64,000 bases of DNA from Hyphomonadaceae bacterium (GCA_024742355.1 JANSYM010000009.1:1-64000); one strand, 5' to 3'; shown: positions 37,895 through 47,827, counted from the stretch's first letter. Notes: generated by a model not told the origin, from the sequence alone. A program made the numbers and translations.

Positions 37895-39337
37895 ATGAGC
37901 GGACACGAGTCCACCTATAAGCCGGAGACAGGCTTCACCAAATGGCTGGATAGCCGCCTGCCGATCATTCGGCTGGCGCATGACAGCTTTGTCGATTTTC
38001 CAACCCCGAAAAATCTCAACTACTGGTACACGTTTGGCGGCATCCTGTCCGTCTGCCTGGCCATTCAGATCATCACCGGGGTCGTGCTGGCCATGCACTA
38101 TACCGCTGACATCAATCAGGCCTTTGGCTCGGTTGAGCGGATCATGCGCGATGTGCCGTTTGGCTGGCTGATCCGAAACATTCACATGGTCGGCGCCTCT
38201 ATGTTCTTCCTGGCCGTCTATGTGCATATGTTCCGCGGTCTTTATTACGGGTCCTACAAAGCGCCGCGCGAAGTCCTGTGGCTGCTCGGCTGTGTCATTT
38301 ACCTGCTGATGATGGCGACCGCTTTCCTTGGCTATATGCTGCCTTGGGGCCAGATGTCGCTGCACGGCGCCAACGTGATCATCAACCTGTTTGGCGCAAT
38401 CCCGTTGGTCGGTGAGAGCATTCAGAGCTGGCTGATGGGCGGACCTTCGGTCGGCAACCAGACGCTGCAACGCTTCTTCTCACTGCACTATTTGCTGCCC
38501 TTCATGATTGCCGGTGTTGTCATCCTGCACATCTGGGCGCTGCACGTGCCTGGCAACAATAACCCGACCGGGGTTGAAGTTCAGGACGTCAAGAAAGACA
38601 CCGTGCCGTTCCACCCGTATTACACGGTGAAAGACGGGTTCGCGATTGTCGTCTTCCTGATCATCTTCGCGGTCTTTGTCTTCTACGCTCCGAACGTTCT
38701 GGGCCATGCTGACAATTATGTCGAAGCCAACCCGCTGGTCACGCCAGCGCACATTGTGCCGGAATGGTATCTCTTGCCCTTCTACGCAATCCTGCGCGCG
38801 ATCACGTTCAATATCGGTCCGATGGACGCGAAGCTGCTCGGTGTGATTGCCATGTTTGGGTCGATCGCTGTGCTGTTCCTGCTGCCATGGCTGGATACGT
38901 CCAAGGTCAAGTCCATGCGCTATCGCCCGGTGGCGAAGCAATTCTTCATGGTCTTTGTCGTCGTCTGCCTGCTGCTTGGCTGGTGCGGTGCATCCAATCC
39001 TGACAATGCCATCATTTCGATGGGCGAAGACAAGCTGGTCGTGAACTATACCGATGCAGCGGGCCTCGAAGGCACGCGCGTGTTCGAAGAATACACACCG
39101 GCAGCGCAGTTCCGAGACGAACAACAGACCAGTGGCGGGGTCGCGTCGATTGCGATCGAGAAGGCGCCTGCCTTCACGTTCAAGATTCTGTCTCAGATCC
39201 TGACCGCTTACTATTTCGCCTTCTTCCTGATCATCCTTCCATTCCTGGGCCTCAGAGAGCGTCCGAAGGGTGAGCCGGACTCCATTCACCAGTCCATTCT
39301 TGGACATGATGCGCCCGCCGCGGCGCCAGCCGAATAA
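37895..39337 (+). CDS. petB: Cytochrome b of the bc1 complex
   Basis: A 480-aa multi-helix protein with the normal cytochrome b layout. The paired haem-ligand histidines appear in [18 protein letters not shown] and in [17 protein letters not shown], and [14 protein letters not shown] is the Qo-site block. An insertion near residues 380-420 and a C-terminal tail make it somewhat longer than the usual form. It has a purine-rich site upstream and lies between petA and petC. Confidence 0.95.
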   Translation: MSGHESTYKPETGFTKWLDSRLPIIRLAHDSFVDFPTPKNLNYWYTFGGILSVCLAIQIITGVVLAMHYTADINQAFGSVERIMRDVPFGWLIRNIHMVGASMFFLAVYVHMFRGLYYGSYKAPREVLWLLGCVIYLLMMATAFLGYMLPWGQMSLHGANVIINLFGAIPLVGESIQSWLMGGPSVGNQTLQRFFSLHYLLPFMIAGVVILHIWALHVPGNNNPTGVEVQDVKKDTVPFHPYYTVKDGFAIVVFLIIFAVFVFYAPNVLGHADNYVEANPLVTPAHIVPEWYLLPFYAILRAITFNIGPMDAKLLGVIAMFGSIAVLFLLPWLDTSKVKSMRYRPVAKQFFMVFVVVCLLLGWCGASNPDNAIISMGEDKLVVNYTDAAGLEGTRVFEEYTPAAQFRDEQQTSGGVASIAIEKAPAFTFKILSQILTAYYFAFFLIILPFLGLRERPKGEPDSIHQSILGHDAPAAAPAE

Positions 39338-39349
39338 GGATACACGGAT

Positions 39350-40294
39350 ATGAAACTCTTCCGTCCTCTCCTCGCAGGTCTTGGCGCTCTGGCTCTTGGC
39401 CTGACCGCGCACGCCGCTGGCGGCGCCAAGCATGCCCACGCCCCCGAAGGCGGCTGGAAATTCGCCAAAGTGCCAGCCGGCAAGCTCGACAAGGACAGTG
39501 TCCAGCGCGGCTTCCAGGTCTATCAGGAAGTCTGTGCCTCCTGTCACGGCATGAAGCTTTTGTCTTACCGTAATCTCGGTGAGAAAGGCGGCCCGTTCTA
39601 TAGTTCGGACTATCCGAACGCGAACGACAATCCGCTGGTCAAAGCGATTGCCGCAGAAATCGAGATCCTCGATCCGGTGCCGGATGAGAATGGCGATCCG
39701 GTCTATCGTCCGGCCCGTCCGTCTGACCCGTTCCGCAGCCCGTATCCAAACGACCAGGCGGCGATGGCGGCCAATGGCGGCGCGCTGCCACCAGACCTGT
39801 CGGTCATCACCAAGGCCCGCGGCCACGGCAATGAAGGCGATGGCGCATCTTACGTCTATTCGCTGCTGTCAGGCTATCCGGACACCGACAAGATCAAGAC
39901 GAAAGCCGGCGAAGACGGCCTGAACGTCAACTATCTCGAGTTCGACAAGGACCACACGGTCGGCACGCTGGTGCAGCCCACCGGGCTTTACTACAACCCG
40001 TATTTTGCTGGCGACACCACACCGCAATGGGATGGTGACCCGCGTCACGCCCCGTACGGCGGTTTCCTCGCCATGGCGCCGCAGCTGCCAGAGGGCCGTG
40101 TCGAATATATTGACGGTACCGAGGCGACGACCGCGCAGATGGCCAAGGACGTCGCTCAGTTCCTGCACTGGGCCGGCGACCCGAAACAAGGTCAGCGCAA
40201 GTCCCTGGCCCTGCCGACCATGCTCTACCTGGTCCTGCTGTCACTGCTGCTCTGGTTCTCTTACAAGCGCATCTGGCGCGACGTGGAGCACTAA
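39350..40294 (+). CDS. petC: Cytochrome c1
   Basis: A 314-aa precursor with a signal peptide (LAGLGALALGLTAHAAGG), the haem c motif CASCHGMKLLSYRNL and a C-terminal anchor (MLYLVLLSLLLWFSYKRI). The axial Met lies in the middle region. It completes the bc1 complex. It begins 12 bases after petB, and a terminator follows after the stop. Confidence 0.95.
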   Translation: MKLFRPLLAGLGALALGLTAHAAGGAKHAHAPEGGWKFAKVPAGKLDKDSVQRGFQVYQEVCASCHGMKLLSYRNLGEKGGPFYSSDYPNANDNPLVKAIAAEIEILDPVPDENGDPVYRPARPSDPFRSPYPNDQAAMAANGGALPPDLSVITKARGHGNEGDGASYVYSLLSGYPDTDKIKTKAGEDGLNVNYLEFDKDHTVGTLVQPTGLYYNPYFAGDTTPQWDGDPRHAPYGGFLAMAPQLPEGRVEYIDGTEATTAQMAKDVAQFLHWAGDPKQGQRKSLALPTMLYLVLLSLLLWFSYKRIWRDVEH

Positions 40295-40321
40295 GAAAGA
40301 ACACAGTCTAGTGAATTGACG

Positions 40322-40355
40322 ACCCCGCTCTGGATTGCTCCAAGGGCGGGGTTTT
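40322..40355 (+). terminator. Rho-independent terminator after petC
   Basis: The stem accccgc/gcggggt encloses a 17-base loop and is followed by tttt. It lies between petC and mtnP, in the position expected for the end of petABC. Confidence 0.75.
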
Positions 40356-40373
40356 CGCATCTGGAGAAACACT

Positions 40374-41252
40374 ATGTCGAAATGGGTGATTGGCGTTATT
40401 GGCGGCTCGGGTCTGTATGAGATGGACGGCCTGGAGAATGCCGAAGCCGTACGTGTCGACACGCCCTGGGGCGCGCCGTCGGATGCGCTGATCAAGGGCC
40501 GGATCGGCGACGTCGAGATGGTCTTCCTGCCGCGCCATGGCAAAGGCCACCGCCTGTCGCCGACCACGGTGCCGTACCGCGCCAATATTGATGCGCTGAA
40601 ACGGCTCGGCTGCACCGATATCCTGTCCATCTCAGCCTGCGGGTCATTGCAGGGACAATATGCACCCGGCGAGTTCGTGATGGTCGACCAGTTCATCGAT
40701 CGCACCTTCGCGCGCGAGAAGAGTTTCTTCGGGCCCGGCATGGTCGCCCATGTCTCGATGGCCGATCCGATCTGTGCGCGCCTGTCAGGCCTCGCCGGAG
40801 ACGCGGCGGAGGCGGTCGGCGCTACGGTTCATCGCGGCGGCACCTATCTGACCATGGAAGGCCCGCAATTCTCATCACGTGCCGAGAGCCATCTCTACCG
40901 GCAATGGGGCTGCGACGTCATCGGCATGACCAATATGCCGGAAGCCAAGCTCGCGCGCGAAGCCGAGCTGCCTTATGCCACGATCGCCATGGTCACCGAC
41001 TATGATTGCTGGCGGGCAGATGAGGCCGCGGTCGAGGTCACCAATGTCCTGGAAGTGATGGCGGCGAATACGGCCAAGGCAAAAGCCGCGATTGCGGCGC
41101 TGGTCTCGTCGCTGCAGGGGACAGCGCGGACGCCCTCGCCGCAGGGCATCGAAACCTGCCTGGACTATGCCATGATCACCGCGCCTGAGGCGCGTGACCC
41201 GGCCATCCTGGCGAAACTGGGCGCCGTTGCCGGGCGTGTTCTGGGCGATTAG
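40374..41252 (+). CDS. mtnP: S-methyl-5'-thioadenosine phosphorylase
   Basis: A 292-aa phosphorylase of the PNP/MTAP family. It has the phosphate-binding start GVIGGSGLYEM, the block LPRHGKGHRLSPTTVPYRAN, and a GPQFSSRAES base-binding segment. It cleaves methylthioadenosine, feeding methionine and purine salvage. The start ATG 40374 has GGAG seven bases upstream. The terminator before it suggests independent expression from petABC. Confidence 0.92.
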   Translation: MSKWVIGVIGGSGLYEMDGLENAEAVRVDTPWGAPSDALIKGRIGDVEMVFLPRHGKGHRLSPTTVPYRANIDALKRLGCTDILSISACGSLQGQYAPGEFVMVDQFIDRTFAREKSFFGPGMVAHVSMADPICARLSGLAGDAAEAVGATVHRGGTYLTMEGPQFSSRAESHLYRQWGCDVIGMTNMPEAKLAREAELPYATIAMVTDYDCWRADEAAVEVTNVLEVMAANTAKAKAAIAALVSSLQGTARTPSPQGIETCLDYAMITAPEARDPAILAKLGAVAGRVLGD

Positions 41253-41358
41253 GTCACACTCGCTGCCAAAACTCTGATCGCAGAAGAAGAGTCAGCTTGC
41301 GACTCACTCAGCCTTCGTCTTTAAGCCTTGGACAGGGATACGGGCAAAGGCGGCTTTT

Positions 41359-42291
41359 ATGAAACTCATCTCCTGTAATGCGAACCGACCTCTGGCAGAA
41401 GCCATAGCAGATCATCTCGATTGTCCGCTCACCGATGCGGAAGTGAAGAATTTCGCCGACAATGAGATCTTCGTGCGGATCAATGAAAATGTCCGCGGCG
41501 AGGATGTCTTCATCATCCAGTCGACCTCGAAGCCGGCCAATGACAATCTGATGGAATTGCTGATCTGTATCGATGCCCTGCGCCGGGCATCGGCAGCGCG
41601 GATCACCGCGGTCATCCCGTATTTTGGTTATGCGCGCCAGGACCGCAAGACCGACGGCCGGACGCCGATCTCCGCCAAACTGGTTGCCAATCTGATCTCT
41701 GCGGCGGGCGCTGACCGGGTCCTGACCATGGATCTGCACGCGGGCCAGATCCAGGGCTTCTTCGATATCCCGACCGACAATATGGTCGCCTCGCCGGTCA
41801 TGGTCGAAGACGTCAAGCTTCGCCTCGGCGGTGAGAAGCTGATGGTGGTCTCCCCCGATGTTGGCGGCGTGGTCCGGGCGCGGTCTTTCGCCAAGCGCAT
41901 CGGCGCTGACCTCGCCATTGTTGACAAGCGCCGCCCGGAAGCGGGCAAGTCGGAAGTGATGAACATCATTGGCGATGTCGACGGCCGCCAGTGCATTCTG
42001 GTTGACGATATCTGCGATTCCGGCGGCACGCTGTGCAATGCGGCGGCAGCGCTGAAAGAGCAGGGCGCGATCTCGGTCAGCGCTTACATCACTCATGGTG
42101 TGCTCTCCAACAATGCCGTCGGACGGGTCGAGAAGTCAGAAATGGACGAGCTCGTCATCTGCAACACGATCCAGCCGTCTGAGGCTGACGTGAAGTCGAA
42201 GAAACTGCGCGTGCTTTCGGTTGCGCCGCTGCTCGGCGAAGCGATCCGTCGGATTGCCAATAATGAGAGCGTGTCGAAACTGTTCGACTAG
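41359..42291 (+). CDS. prs: Ribose-phosphate pyrophosphokinase
   Basis: A 310-aa PRPP synthetase. Family motifs are [33 protein letters not shown] and the PRPP-binding loop [16 protein letters not shown]. It makes PRPP for purine, pyrimidine and histidine synthesis. The spacer before it is about 100 bases. A strong bidirectional terminator follows its stop. Confidence 0.95.
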   Translation: MKLISCNANRPLAEAIADHLDCPLTDAEVKNFADNEIFVRINENVRGEDVFIIQSTSKPANDNLMELLICIDALRRASAARITAVIPYFGYARQDRKTDGRTPISAKLVANLISAAGADRVLTMDLHAGQIQGFFDIPTDNMVASPVMVEDVKLRLGGEKLMVVSPDVGGVVRARSFAKRIGADLAIVDKRRPEAGKSEVMNIIGDVDGRQCILVDDICDSGGTLCNAAAALKEQGAISVSAYITHGVLSNNAVGRVEKSEMDELVICNTIQPSEADVKSKKLRVLSVAPLLGEAIRRIANNESVSKLFD

Positions 42292-42311
42292 GGTTCGCAC
42301 CAGCGAAAATA

Positions 42312-42343
42312 AAAAAGGCTCGGGGATGGACCCGAGCCTTTTT
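42312..42343. terminator. Bidirectional Rho-independent terminator
   Basis: A perfect stem with A-rich left flank and T-rich right flank (aaaaaggctcggg to cccgagccttttt). It separates prs from the convergent peptidase gene and can end transcription from both sides. Confidence 0.9.
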
Positions 42344-42364
42344 ATTTGAACAGCTGTTCCGGTC

Positions 42365-43759
42365 TTAGCCCGCCTCGCAGCAGCCTTCATACAGGACCAG
42401 GCCTTTGACCTTGAGCGGGTCCTGATGCTCGCCATCCTTGTAGACTTCGAGATGCAAGTGCGGGCCGGTGGCGCCGCGGCCGGTTTGACCGACTTTACCG
42501 ATCAGCGTCCCGGCTTTGACCTTCTGATCTTTCTCGACCAGGATCTTGGACATTTGCGAGAACCGCATCTTGCGGCCGTCTTCGAGCCAGAGATCGACCG
42601 TGTAGCCATACTCGTCTTTCTTCCCGGCCCAGATTACCTTGCCGTCGGTTGGGCTGTGAATCGGCGTGTGTTCCTTGGCCTTGATGTCGACACCGCTATG
42701 CCACCAGCTTTCGTCTCCATAATAGACCTTGCCGAAAGGCTGGCTGACCTTGGCATAGGAGTCCACGAACACGGCGTGGGTGAAGACATTGCCGCTGACC
42801 ACGGACGTGGCCTGGGCGAGCGAAAGCGGCGCCAATAGCAGGCCTGCAAGCAAGGCGAGGCCAGCCAGGCGCTGACGCGGCTTGCGGGCATCGCGCTCCA
42901 GCAGCTGCGTCAGACGCTTCTTCAGCGTCTCATGGCGGGGGAGGATGAAGGCCGCTACGGGCAGCGTCTGGATCGGGTGCGGACGCGTGACGCGGGCCGT
43001 ATTGGCGAGGGCGCGCGCATAGGCAAAATTGTCTCCAGTGAGCGCCGCCGTCTGCTCGTCACAGGCCGCCTCGCGCCAGTAATCGAGCTGCCGGCGCATG
43101 ACCCAGGCAAATGGCGAGAACCAGAACACATCTGCCACCAGACGCTCAAACGGCCGGGTGATGAGATCACCGCGCGAAATGTGCGTACACTCATGCGCCA
43201 GGATGATATCGGCATCGCGCTGATCAGAGATCGCCGCTGGCAGATAGATCGTGCGCTCACGAATACCGGCCAGGAAGGGTGAGCCTTGCGGAATGCTGGC
43301 CGTCGCCGGCGCACTCTTCAATCCGAGCTTGCGGGCCCATGTATCGGAACGGACCTGATCATGCGGTGTCGCCAGTTTCTTGATGTTCTGCAAGCGAACC
43401 TGGCACAGTGTGTTGATGCCGAGGCGGGCGAGCCAGCCGCCGACCAGAACGGCCAGCAGGATCATGCCGATAATTGGCGCGGCATTGGAGTCCGTTGCCG
43501 CCTGCAAGGCGCCATTGGCGGACAAAGCTTCCGCCGCGCCGCCAATATAAGGCAGGTCGGGAATTGGGGTCGCCATCGGGTCGGGGATCAGGGCGTATAT
43601 GCCGGTAATCACCCAGGGCAGGAAGGCGAGAATGGCGGCACCCCGCCAGATCGTGTGTGCAAACCGGGCCGGCACGGGCTCACGGCTCAGATAATGAGCA
43701 CCCCCCGCAAGTAGCCCCGTCCAGATCAGCGAAAACGCGATGAACCAGAGGGCTGTCAT
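42365..43759 (-). CDS. M56-M23 fused metallopeptidase (BlaR1-like)
   Basis: A 464-aa membrane protein. The N-terminal half has several helices and a BlaR1-type M56 zinc site: HECTH at residues 189-193 with a further Glu in REAACDE. The C-terminal part (from about residue 340) is an M23 endopeptidase, with H354/D358 in HSGVD and GPHLHLE. There is no penicillin-binding sensor domain, which M23 replaces. The upstream gene is a BlaI-type repressor, whose stop lies three bases before the start. It likely senses or cleaves peptidoglycan and inactivates the repressor. Confidence 0.85.
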   Translation of the reverse strand: MTALWFIAFSLIWTGLLAGGAHYLSREPVPARFAHTIWRGAAILAFLPWVITGIYALIPDPMATPIPDLPYIGGAAEALSANGALQAATDSNAAPIIGMILLAVLVGGWLARLGINTLCQVRLQNIKKLATPHDQVRSDTWARKLGLKSAPATASIPQGSPFLAGIRERTIYLPAAISDQRDADIILAHECTHISRGDLITRPFERLVADVFWFSPFAWVMRRQLDYWREAACDEQTAALTGDNFAYARALANTARVTRPHPIQTLPVAAFILPRHETLKKRLTQLLERDARKPRQRLAGLALLAGLLLAPLSLAQATSVVSGNVFTHAVFVDSYAKVSQPFGKVYYGDESWWHSGVDIKAKEHTPIHSPTDGKVIWAGKKDEYGYTVDLWLEDGRKMRFSQMSKILVEKDQKVKAGTLIGKVGQTGRGATGPHLHLEVYKDGEHQDPLKVKGLVLYEGCCEAG

Positions 43760-43762
43760 ACT

Positions 43763-44143
43763 CTACGCTCCGTTTTCTTTGGCTTCCGCCGCATTGATGA
43801 TGGTATCGAGCTCGTCGAGCTCATCATTCGAGAGGTGCGGACTTTCCGCGAACATGGTGGCCGGAATAGGGCCGTCCATATCAAGAACCTTTCTCGCCAG
43901 GTGTCGGACCAGGCTGCCCAGCGTCTCGACCCGATCCAGCAAAGGTTCAAACGTTACCGGATCTACGGCGCCATTGCGCTGCACCCATCCTTTGGCTTCC
44001 ATCCGTCCGAGCACGGTGCGGGTGGTTGATAATTGCCAGTCTTGTGACGGGCCAACCGCTTCGTGCAATTGGCGTGCGGTCTTGGCCCCGCTGTTCCAGA
44101 GATATTTCAGGATCACAAGTTCTGAAGGATTGGGATTGGCCAT
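43763..44143 (-). CDS. BlaI/MecI/CopY family repressor
   Basis: A 126-aa winged-helix repressor. It begins PNPSELVILKYLWNSGAKTARQLHEAVG and has TTRTVLGRMEAKGWVQR, typical of BlaI. Such repressors bind TACA/TGTA palindromes and are cut by the partner protease. The promoter contains the expected sites at 44162-44185. It is the first gene of the pair with the M56-M23 peptidase. No beta-lactamase gene is adjacent, so the controlled genes may be only these two or elsewhere. Confidence 0.88.
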   Translation of the reverse strand: MANPNPSELVILKYLWNSGAKTARQLHEAVGPSQDWQLSTTRTVLGRMEAKGWVQRNGAVDPVTFEPLLDRVETLGSLVRHLARKVLDMDGPIPATMFAESPHLSNDELDELDTIINAAEAKENGA

Positions 44144-44161
44144 GAGGTGCCTCTCTTTCGC

Positions 44162-44185
44162 TACAGCTGTAAATCTACGGCTGTA
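44162..44185. promoter_or_regulatory. BlaI-type operator pair
   Basis: The palindrome tacagctgta (44162-44171) is followed after four bases by the near-copy tacggctgta (44176-44185). Both fit the TACA-N2-TGTA half-site pattern of BlaI/MecI boxes. They overlap the -10 region of the promoter for the repressor gene. Confidence 0.8.
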
Positions 44186-44201
44186 AAACCCAATAAGTCA
44201 A
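44172..44201 (-). promoter_or_regulatory. Sigma-70-like promoter of the BlaI-peptidase operon
   Basis: Read leftward, the -35 box is TTGACT (44196-44201) and the -10 box is TAGATT (44172-44177), with an 18-base spacer. The BlaI operator pair lies over the -10. This fits direct repression by the BlaI gene product. Confidence 0.6.
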
Positions 44202-44351
44202 GTTGTCTGCGGCTTCTCGGTTGCAGCCCCGCCTTGTTTCCTGTAAGGGCAGCGCCTTGAAGAAAGGGCGGCGCGAGGCCGTACCTGTCAGGCTGTCACC
44301 CAAGGGGCTTGTTGCAAAGCCAGGGCGGACTTCAGGGCGAAAGGAAAAAAC

Positions 44352-45020
44352 ATGTCAAAAGAAATCGTATTTAACGTCGCTGTGCGCGAGCGCATTGGTA
44401 AAGGTGGCGCCCGTGAAGCGCGTCGTCAGGGCTATGTACCAGGTGTTCTCTATGGCGGCGGCGAAGACCCGGTGGCCATCAACCTGAAGCAGAACGAAGT
44501 GGTCAAGGCGATCAATACCGGCCAGTTCCTGTCATCGACAGCAACCCTCGTCCATGACGGCAAGAAGCAGCTGGTGATTCCACAAGCCATCCAGCTCCAC
44601 CCGGTTTCTGACAAGCCGCAGCATGTCGACCTGTTCCGCGTCAAGAAAGACCAGATCATTACCGTTGAAGTCGTTGTGAACTTCCTCAACGAAGAAGAGG
44701 CGCCAGGCCTCAAGAAGGGCGGCGCGCTCAACGTTGTGCGTCACGCGGTCGAGCTTAACGTTCGCGCCGACAGCATTCCGGATTCACTCGATGCTGACCT
44801 CACCGGTCTTGATATTGGTGACAATGTCAAAATCTCCGACATCAACCTGCCGGATGGCGCAGAGCCGACGATTACCGATCGTGACTTTACCATCGCCTCC
44901 GTCGTTGGCCGCGGCATCGCGGCCGATGTTGAAGAAGGCGAAGAGGACGAAGCTCCAGAAGCAGACGAAGTCGAAGCCACCAAGCAGGGCGGTGACGAAG
45001 AAGGCGCTGCCGAAGAGTGA
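44352..45020 (+). CDS. rplY: 50S ribosomal protein L25 / general stress protein Ctc
   Basis: A 222-aa L25 of the long CTC form. It begins EIVFNVAVRERIGKGGAREARRQG then VPGVLYGG, with the 5S rRNA-binding domain in the first 95 residues and the TL5-type C-terminal domain after it. The tail is acidic and low-complexity (EEGEEDEAPEADEVEATKQ). It binds 5S rRNA in the large subunit. The start has GAAAGGAAAAAAC upstream. pth follows directly. Confidence 0.95.
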   Translation: MSKEIVFNVAVRERIGKGGAREARRQGYVPGVLYGGGEDPVAINLKQNEVVKAINTGQFLSSTATLVHDGKKQLVIPQAIQLHPVSDKPQHVDLFRVKKDQIITVEVVVNFLNEEEAPGLKKGGALNVVRHAVELNVRADSIPDSLDADLTGLDIGDNVKISDINLPDGAEPTITDRDFTIASVVGRGIAADVEEGEEDEAPEADEVEATKQGGDEEGAAEE

Positions 45021-45109
45021 TCAAATCGCTAATCAATTTGGTGGCGGGGTGGCTTCGCGGCCGCCCCGCCATTATTGATTCAGCAGATGACACCCCAGAG
45101 GACCCGGTC

Positions 45110-45706
45110 ATGCATGTGCTTGTCGGACAAGGAAATCCAGCGCCAAAATATCTGCGCAATCGGCACAATCTCGGATTCATGGTCATGGATGCGATTGCGT
45201 CCGATTATGGATTCGGGCCGTGGCGCAGCAAGTTTCAGAGCCAGGTCAGCGAAGGCAAGATTGGCGGCGAGAAAGTGCTGCTGATGAAGCCGGAGACTTA
45301 TTATAATGAGACCGGCCGCGCCGCGCAGGCTGCGATCCAGTTCTACAAACTCTCCGCTGAAGACGTGACCGTCTTCCACGACGAGATTGACCTTGCGCCT
45401 GGTCGGACGCGCGTAAAACGCGGCGGCGGGCATTCGGGTAATAATGGCATCCGCTCTATGGTTGCGCATGTCGGCGCCGATGTGCGCCGGGTGCGTATGG
45501 GTGTCGGGCATCCGGGCGACAAGTCCCGGGTCATGCCTTATGTCCTCTCTGATTTTGCCAAGGTGGACGAAGCCTGGCGCGATGCGCTGATCGATGCCTG
45601 TTCGCGGTCATTGCCGCTTCTGTTTTCGGATGGAGACGAGCGTTATCAGACCGAAGTCATGCGCCTGGCGCCGGCGCCAAAGCATGATCCCAAACAGGCC
45701 GGCTAA
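45110..45706 (+). CDS. pth: Peptidyl-tRNA hydrolase
   Basis: A 198-aa Pth. The start MHVLVGQGNPAPKYLRNRHN holds the catalytic N/H region, followed by LMKPETYYNETG, FHDEIDLAPGR and RGGGHSGNNGIRS. It frees tRNA from stalled peptidyl-tRNA. I begin it at ATG 45110, since Pth normally starts here. A longer frame from GTG 45017, overlapping the rplY stop as GTGA, would add 31 unconserved residues. The gene is downstream of rplY as in many bacteria. Confidence 0.92.
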   Translation: MHVLVGQGNPAPKYLRNRHNLGFMVMDAIASDYGFGPWRSKFQSQVSEGKIGGEKVLLMKPETYYNETGRAAQAAIQFYKLSAEDVTVFHDEIDLAPGRTRVKRGGGHSGNNGIRSMVAHVGADVRRVRMGVGHPGDKSRVMPYVLSDFAKVDEAWRDALIDACSRSLPLLFSDGDERYQTEVMRLAPAPKHDPKQAG

Positions 45707-45708
45707 GC

Positions 45709-46575
45709 CTATTCGTCTTCCGTATCGTCGATAATCGGTCCCGGTTCGAGCGGCGGCCGCACGCGCTGATCCAGCAGATAAGCGGGGATCTGGCCTGCCG
45801 GACAGCGCTCCACCAGTTCCGTCCCGTCGCCATTGGTGGGTACGGGCTCAAGCATGTGCGATCGCAGCGCCGCGCTCAGGACCAGCATTGCCAGTATGAC
45901 CGCACCGACCGTGGCCAGAATGATCGTGCCCATCCGGTCTTCCGGCGCGCGCGTTGATTTGGGGGCGGGCGCTTCCAGATTGGCGGCAAAACCCGGCGCA
46001 ACCGCCGGCGCCGCGACGGCTGCCGGTGCGACGGCTGGTTTGGGTTGCGGCGCCGTTTTTGGTTTGCCGACCAGTGCCAGCGGATCGCTTGGATGGTTTT
46101 CCTTCCAGATCTCCTTGCCGTCCGTGTCGCTGGCTTTCAGATCGAGCCAGTCGCGCAGGTCGCTGCGACCCTCGCGGTCGCCCAGCGTGTCGACCAGCTC
46201 ATAATATCCCTCGACCAGCTTGCGCGGGCCCATGCCGGAGAGGGCAAAGCGGTCATCACTGCTGAACGGCTCGTCTGGCACCGTTGTGTCGAGCGCGGCC
46301 TGGAGCAGCGCATCGTCCTTGGAGCGGGCATGGTGGGCAATGGCGTGCACCCAGTCGCTGTCTGCGGAATTCAGGTCGCAGGCCTGCTTGGACCACAGGA
46401 CCAGAACCGATGCTGCATTGTCGACATCTCGATAGTCTTTCGGTGTCGGCGTCGTATGCTCGCGCTTCTTGTCGTAGCGGACCTTGAATTTCAGCGCGCG
46501 GAGCCGGCGAACGACCAGCTCTGCTTTCTCGCGATCCGCTAAAGCGCTCGCCAGAAACACGTCATATCGCGCCAT
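45709..46575 (-). CDS. TIR-like domain protein with C-terminal membrane helix
   Basis: A 288-aa protein. Residues 1-75 resemble a TIR fold: ARYDVFLASALADREKAELVV at the start, then RALKFKVRYDKK, and ASVLVLWSKQAC. The Glu that TIR NADases use, normally next to the W in the S-x-W-C-x-x-E segment, is not present in SDWVHAIAHHA. A Pro/Ala-rich linker (165-212) precedes one membrane helix (215-238) and a short acidic tail. It is monocistronic and convergent with pth. Inactive scaffold or non-NADase roles are as likely as defence. Confidence 0.65.
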   Translation of the reverse strand: MARYDVFLASALADREKAELVVRRLRALKFKVRYDKKREHTTPTPKDYRDVDNAASVLVLWSKQACDLNSADSDWVHAIAHHARSKDDALLQAALDTTVPDEPFSSDDRFALSGMGPRKLVEGYYELVDTLGDREGRSDLRDWLDLKASDTDGKEIWKENHPSDPLALVGKPKTAPQPKPAVAPAAVAAPAVAPGFAANLEAPAPKSTRAPEDRMGTIILATVGAVILAMLVLSAALRSHMLEPVPTNGDGTELVERCPAGQIPAYLLDQRVRPPLEPGPIIDDTEDE

Positions 46576-46722
46576 GAAGGCCTCCCTAAGCCGTCAGTCT
46601 CGCAAAGACCGTGCCTTATGACCAGATGGTAATGTGACCGTCTGCTGCACCGACAACACAAAAGGCCTGTTCATCGCGCCAAAATGCGCTAAGCCCCGGC
46701 CAGCAGATTTTCGGAGGCTGAT

Positions 46723-47820
46723 ATGGGCTTCAAATGTGGAATTGTCGGGCTTCCAAATGTCGGAAAGTCGACCTTGTTCAACGCGCTGACACAGACCGCG
46801 GCGGCGCAGGCGGCGAACTATCCGTTCTGTACGATTGAGCCAAATGTCGGCGAAGTCGCGGTGCCGGAAAGCCGTCTCGGCAAACTCGCAGCGATCGCAG
46901 GCTCGAAGGAGATCATTCCAGCGCGGATGAATTTCGTCGACATTGCCGGCCTCGTTGAAGGCGCCTCGAAAGGCGAAGGGCTCGGCAACCAGTTCCTGGC
47001 CAATATTCGTGAAACCGATGCGATCATCTATGTGCTGCGCTGTTTCGAGGATGACGACATCACGCACGTCTCCGGAACCATTGACCCACTCGCCGACCAG
47101 GCCGTGGTCGAGACCGAGCTGATGCTGGCCGATCTGGAAAGCCTTGAAAAGCGCAAGGTGAACTGGGTCAAGAAAGCCAATTCGGGCGACAAGGAAGCCA
47201 AGGCACAAGTCGCCCTGATCGATCTGGCGCTGAACGAGCTGAACGAAGGCCGTCCAGCCCGCCGCGCCAAGGTGGATGACGACGATCTTAAAGCCTGGAA
47301 CATGTTGCAGCTGCTGACTGCCAAGCCAGTCCTCTACGTCGCCAATGTCGACGAGGACAGCGCTGCAACGGGCAATGAATATTCCCAGAAAGTACTCGAT
47401 TTTGCAGCCGAAGAAGGCTCCGAAGCGGTCGTCATCTCGGCCCAGATCGAGGCGGAGATTTCACAGCTGGACGCCGATGAACAAGCCGAATTCCTCGAAA
47501 CGCTGGGGCTTGAAGAGCCGGGCCTGACGCGGCTGATCCATGCTGGCTACACACTGCTCGGCCTGCAGACCTATTTTACGGCCGGGCCGAAAGAATCGCG
47601 CGCCTGGACCATTCGCAAGGGCTGGACCGCGCCGCAGGCCGCTGGCGTCATCCATGGTGATTTTGAAAAAGGCTTCATCCGGGCCGAGACCATCGCGTTT
47701 GAAGATTATGTCGCCTGTAATGGTGAGACCGGCGCCAAGGAAGCCGGCAAGATGCGCGCTGAAGGCAAGGATTACATTGTCCAGGACGGCGATGTCCTGC
47801 TGTTCCGGTTTAACGTCTAA
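46723..47820 (+). CDS. ychF: Redox-regulated ATPase YchF (Obg family)
   Basis: A 365-aa GTPase-fold ATPase. P-loop [16 protein letters not shown]3 [20 protein letters not shown], and a C-terminal TGS domain ([29 protein letters not shown]). It binds ribosomes and prefers ATP. The start ATG has GGAGG upstream. It is a single gene after a promoter region of about 140 bases. Confidence 0.95.
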   Translation: MGFKCGIVGLPNVGKSTLFNALTQTAAAQAANYPFCTIEPNVGEVAVPESRLGKLAAIAGSKEIIPARMNFVDIAGLVEGASKGEGLGNQFLANIRETDAIIYVLRCFEDDDITHVSGTIDPLADQAVVETELMLADLESLEKRKVNWVKKANSGDKEAKAQVALIDLALNELNEGRPARRAKVDDDDLKAWNMLQLLTAKPVLYVANVDEDSAATGNEYSQKVLDFAAEEGSEAVVISAQIEAEISQLDADEQAEFLETLGLEEPGLTRLIHAGYTLLGLQTYFTAGPKESRAWTIRKGWTAPQAAGVIHGDFEKGFIRAETIAFEDYVACNGETGAKEAGKMRAEGKDYIVQDGDVLLFRFNV

Positions 47821-47827
47821 ACTAAAG

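Noticed and set aside
38480-39826. 448-residue antisense frame over petB and petC
   Set aside because: It lies wholly under two strongly conserved genes and has no recognisable features.
42365-44143. BlaI/M56 pair considered as a beta-lactam resistance locus
   Set aside because: No beta-lactamase or alternative PBP gene is near, and the peptidase has no penicillin-binding sensor domain.
45709-46575. TIR-like gene considered as part of a Thoeris or CBASS system
   Set aside because: Neighbours are pth and ychF; there is no ThsA, cyclase or other effector gene.
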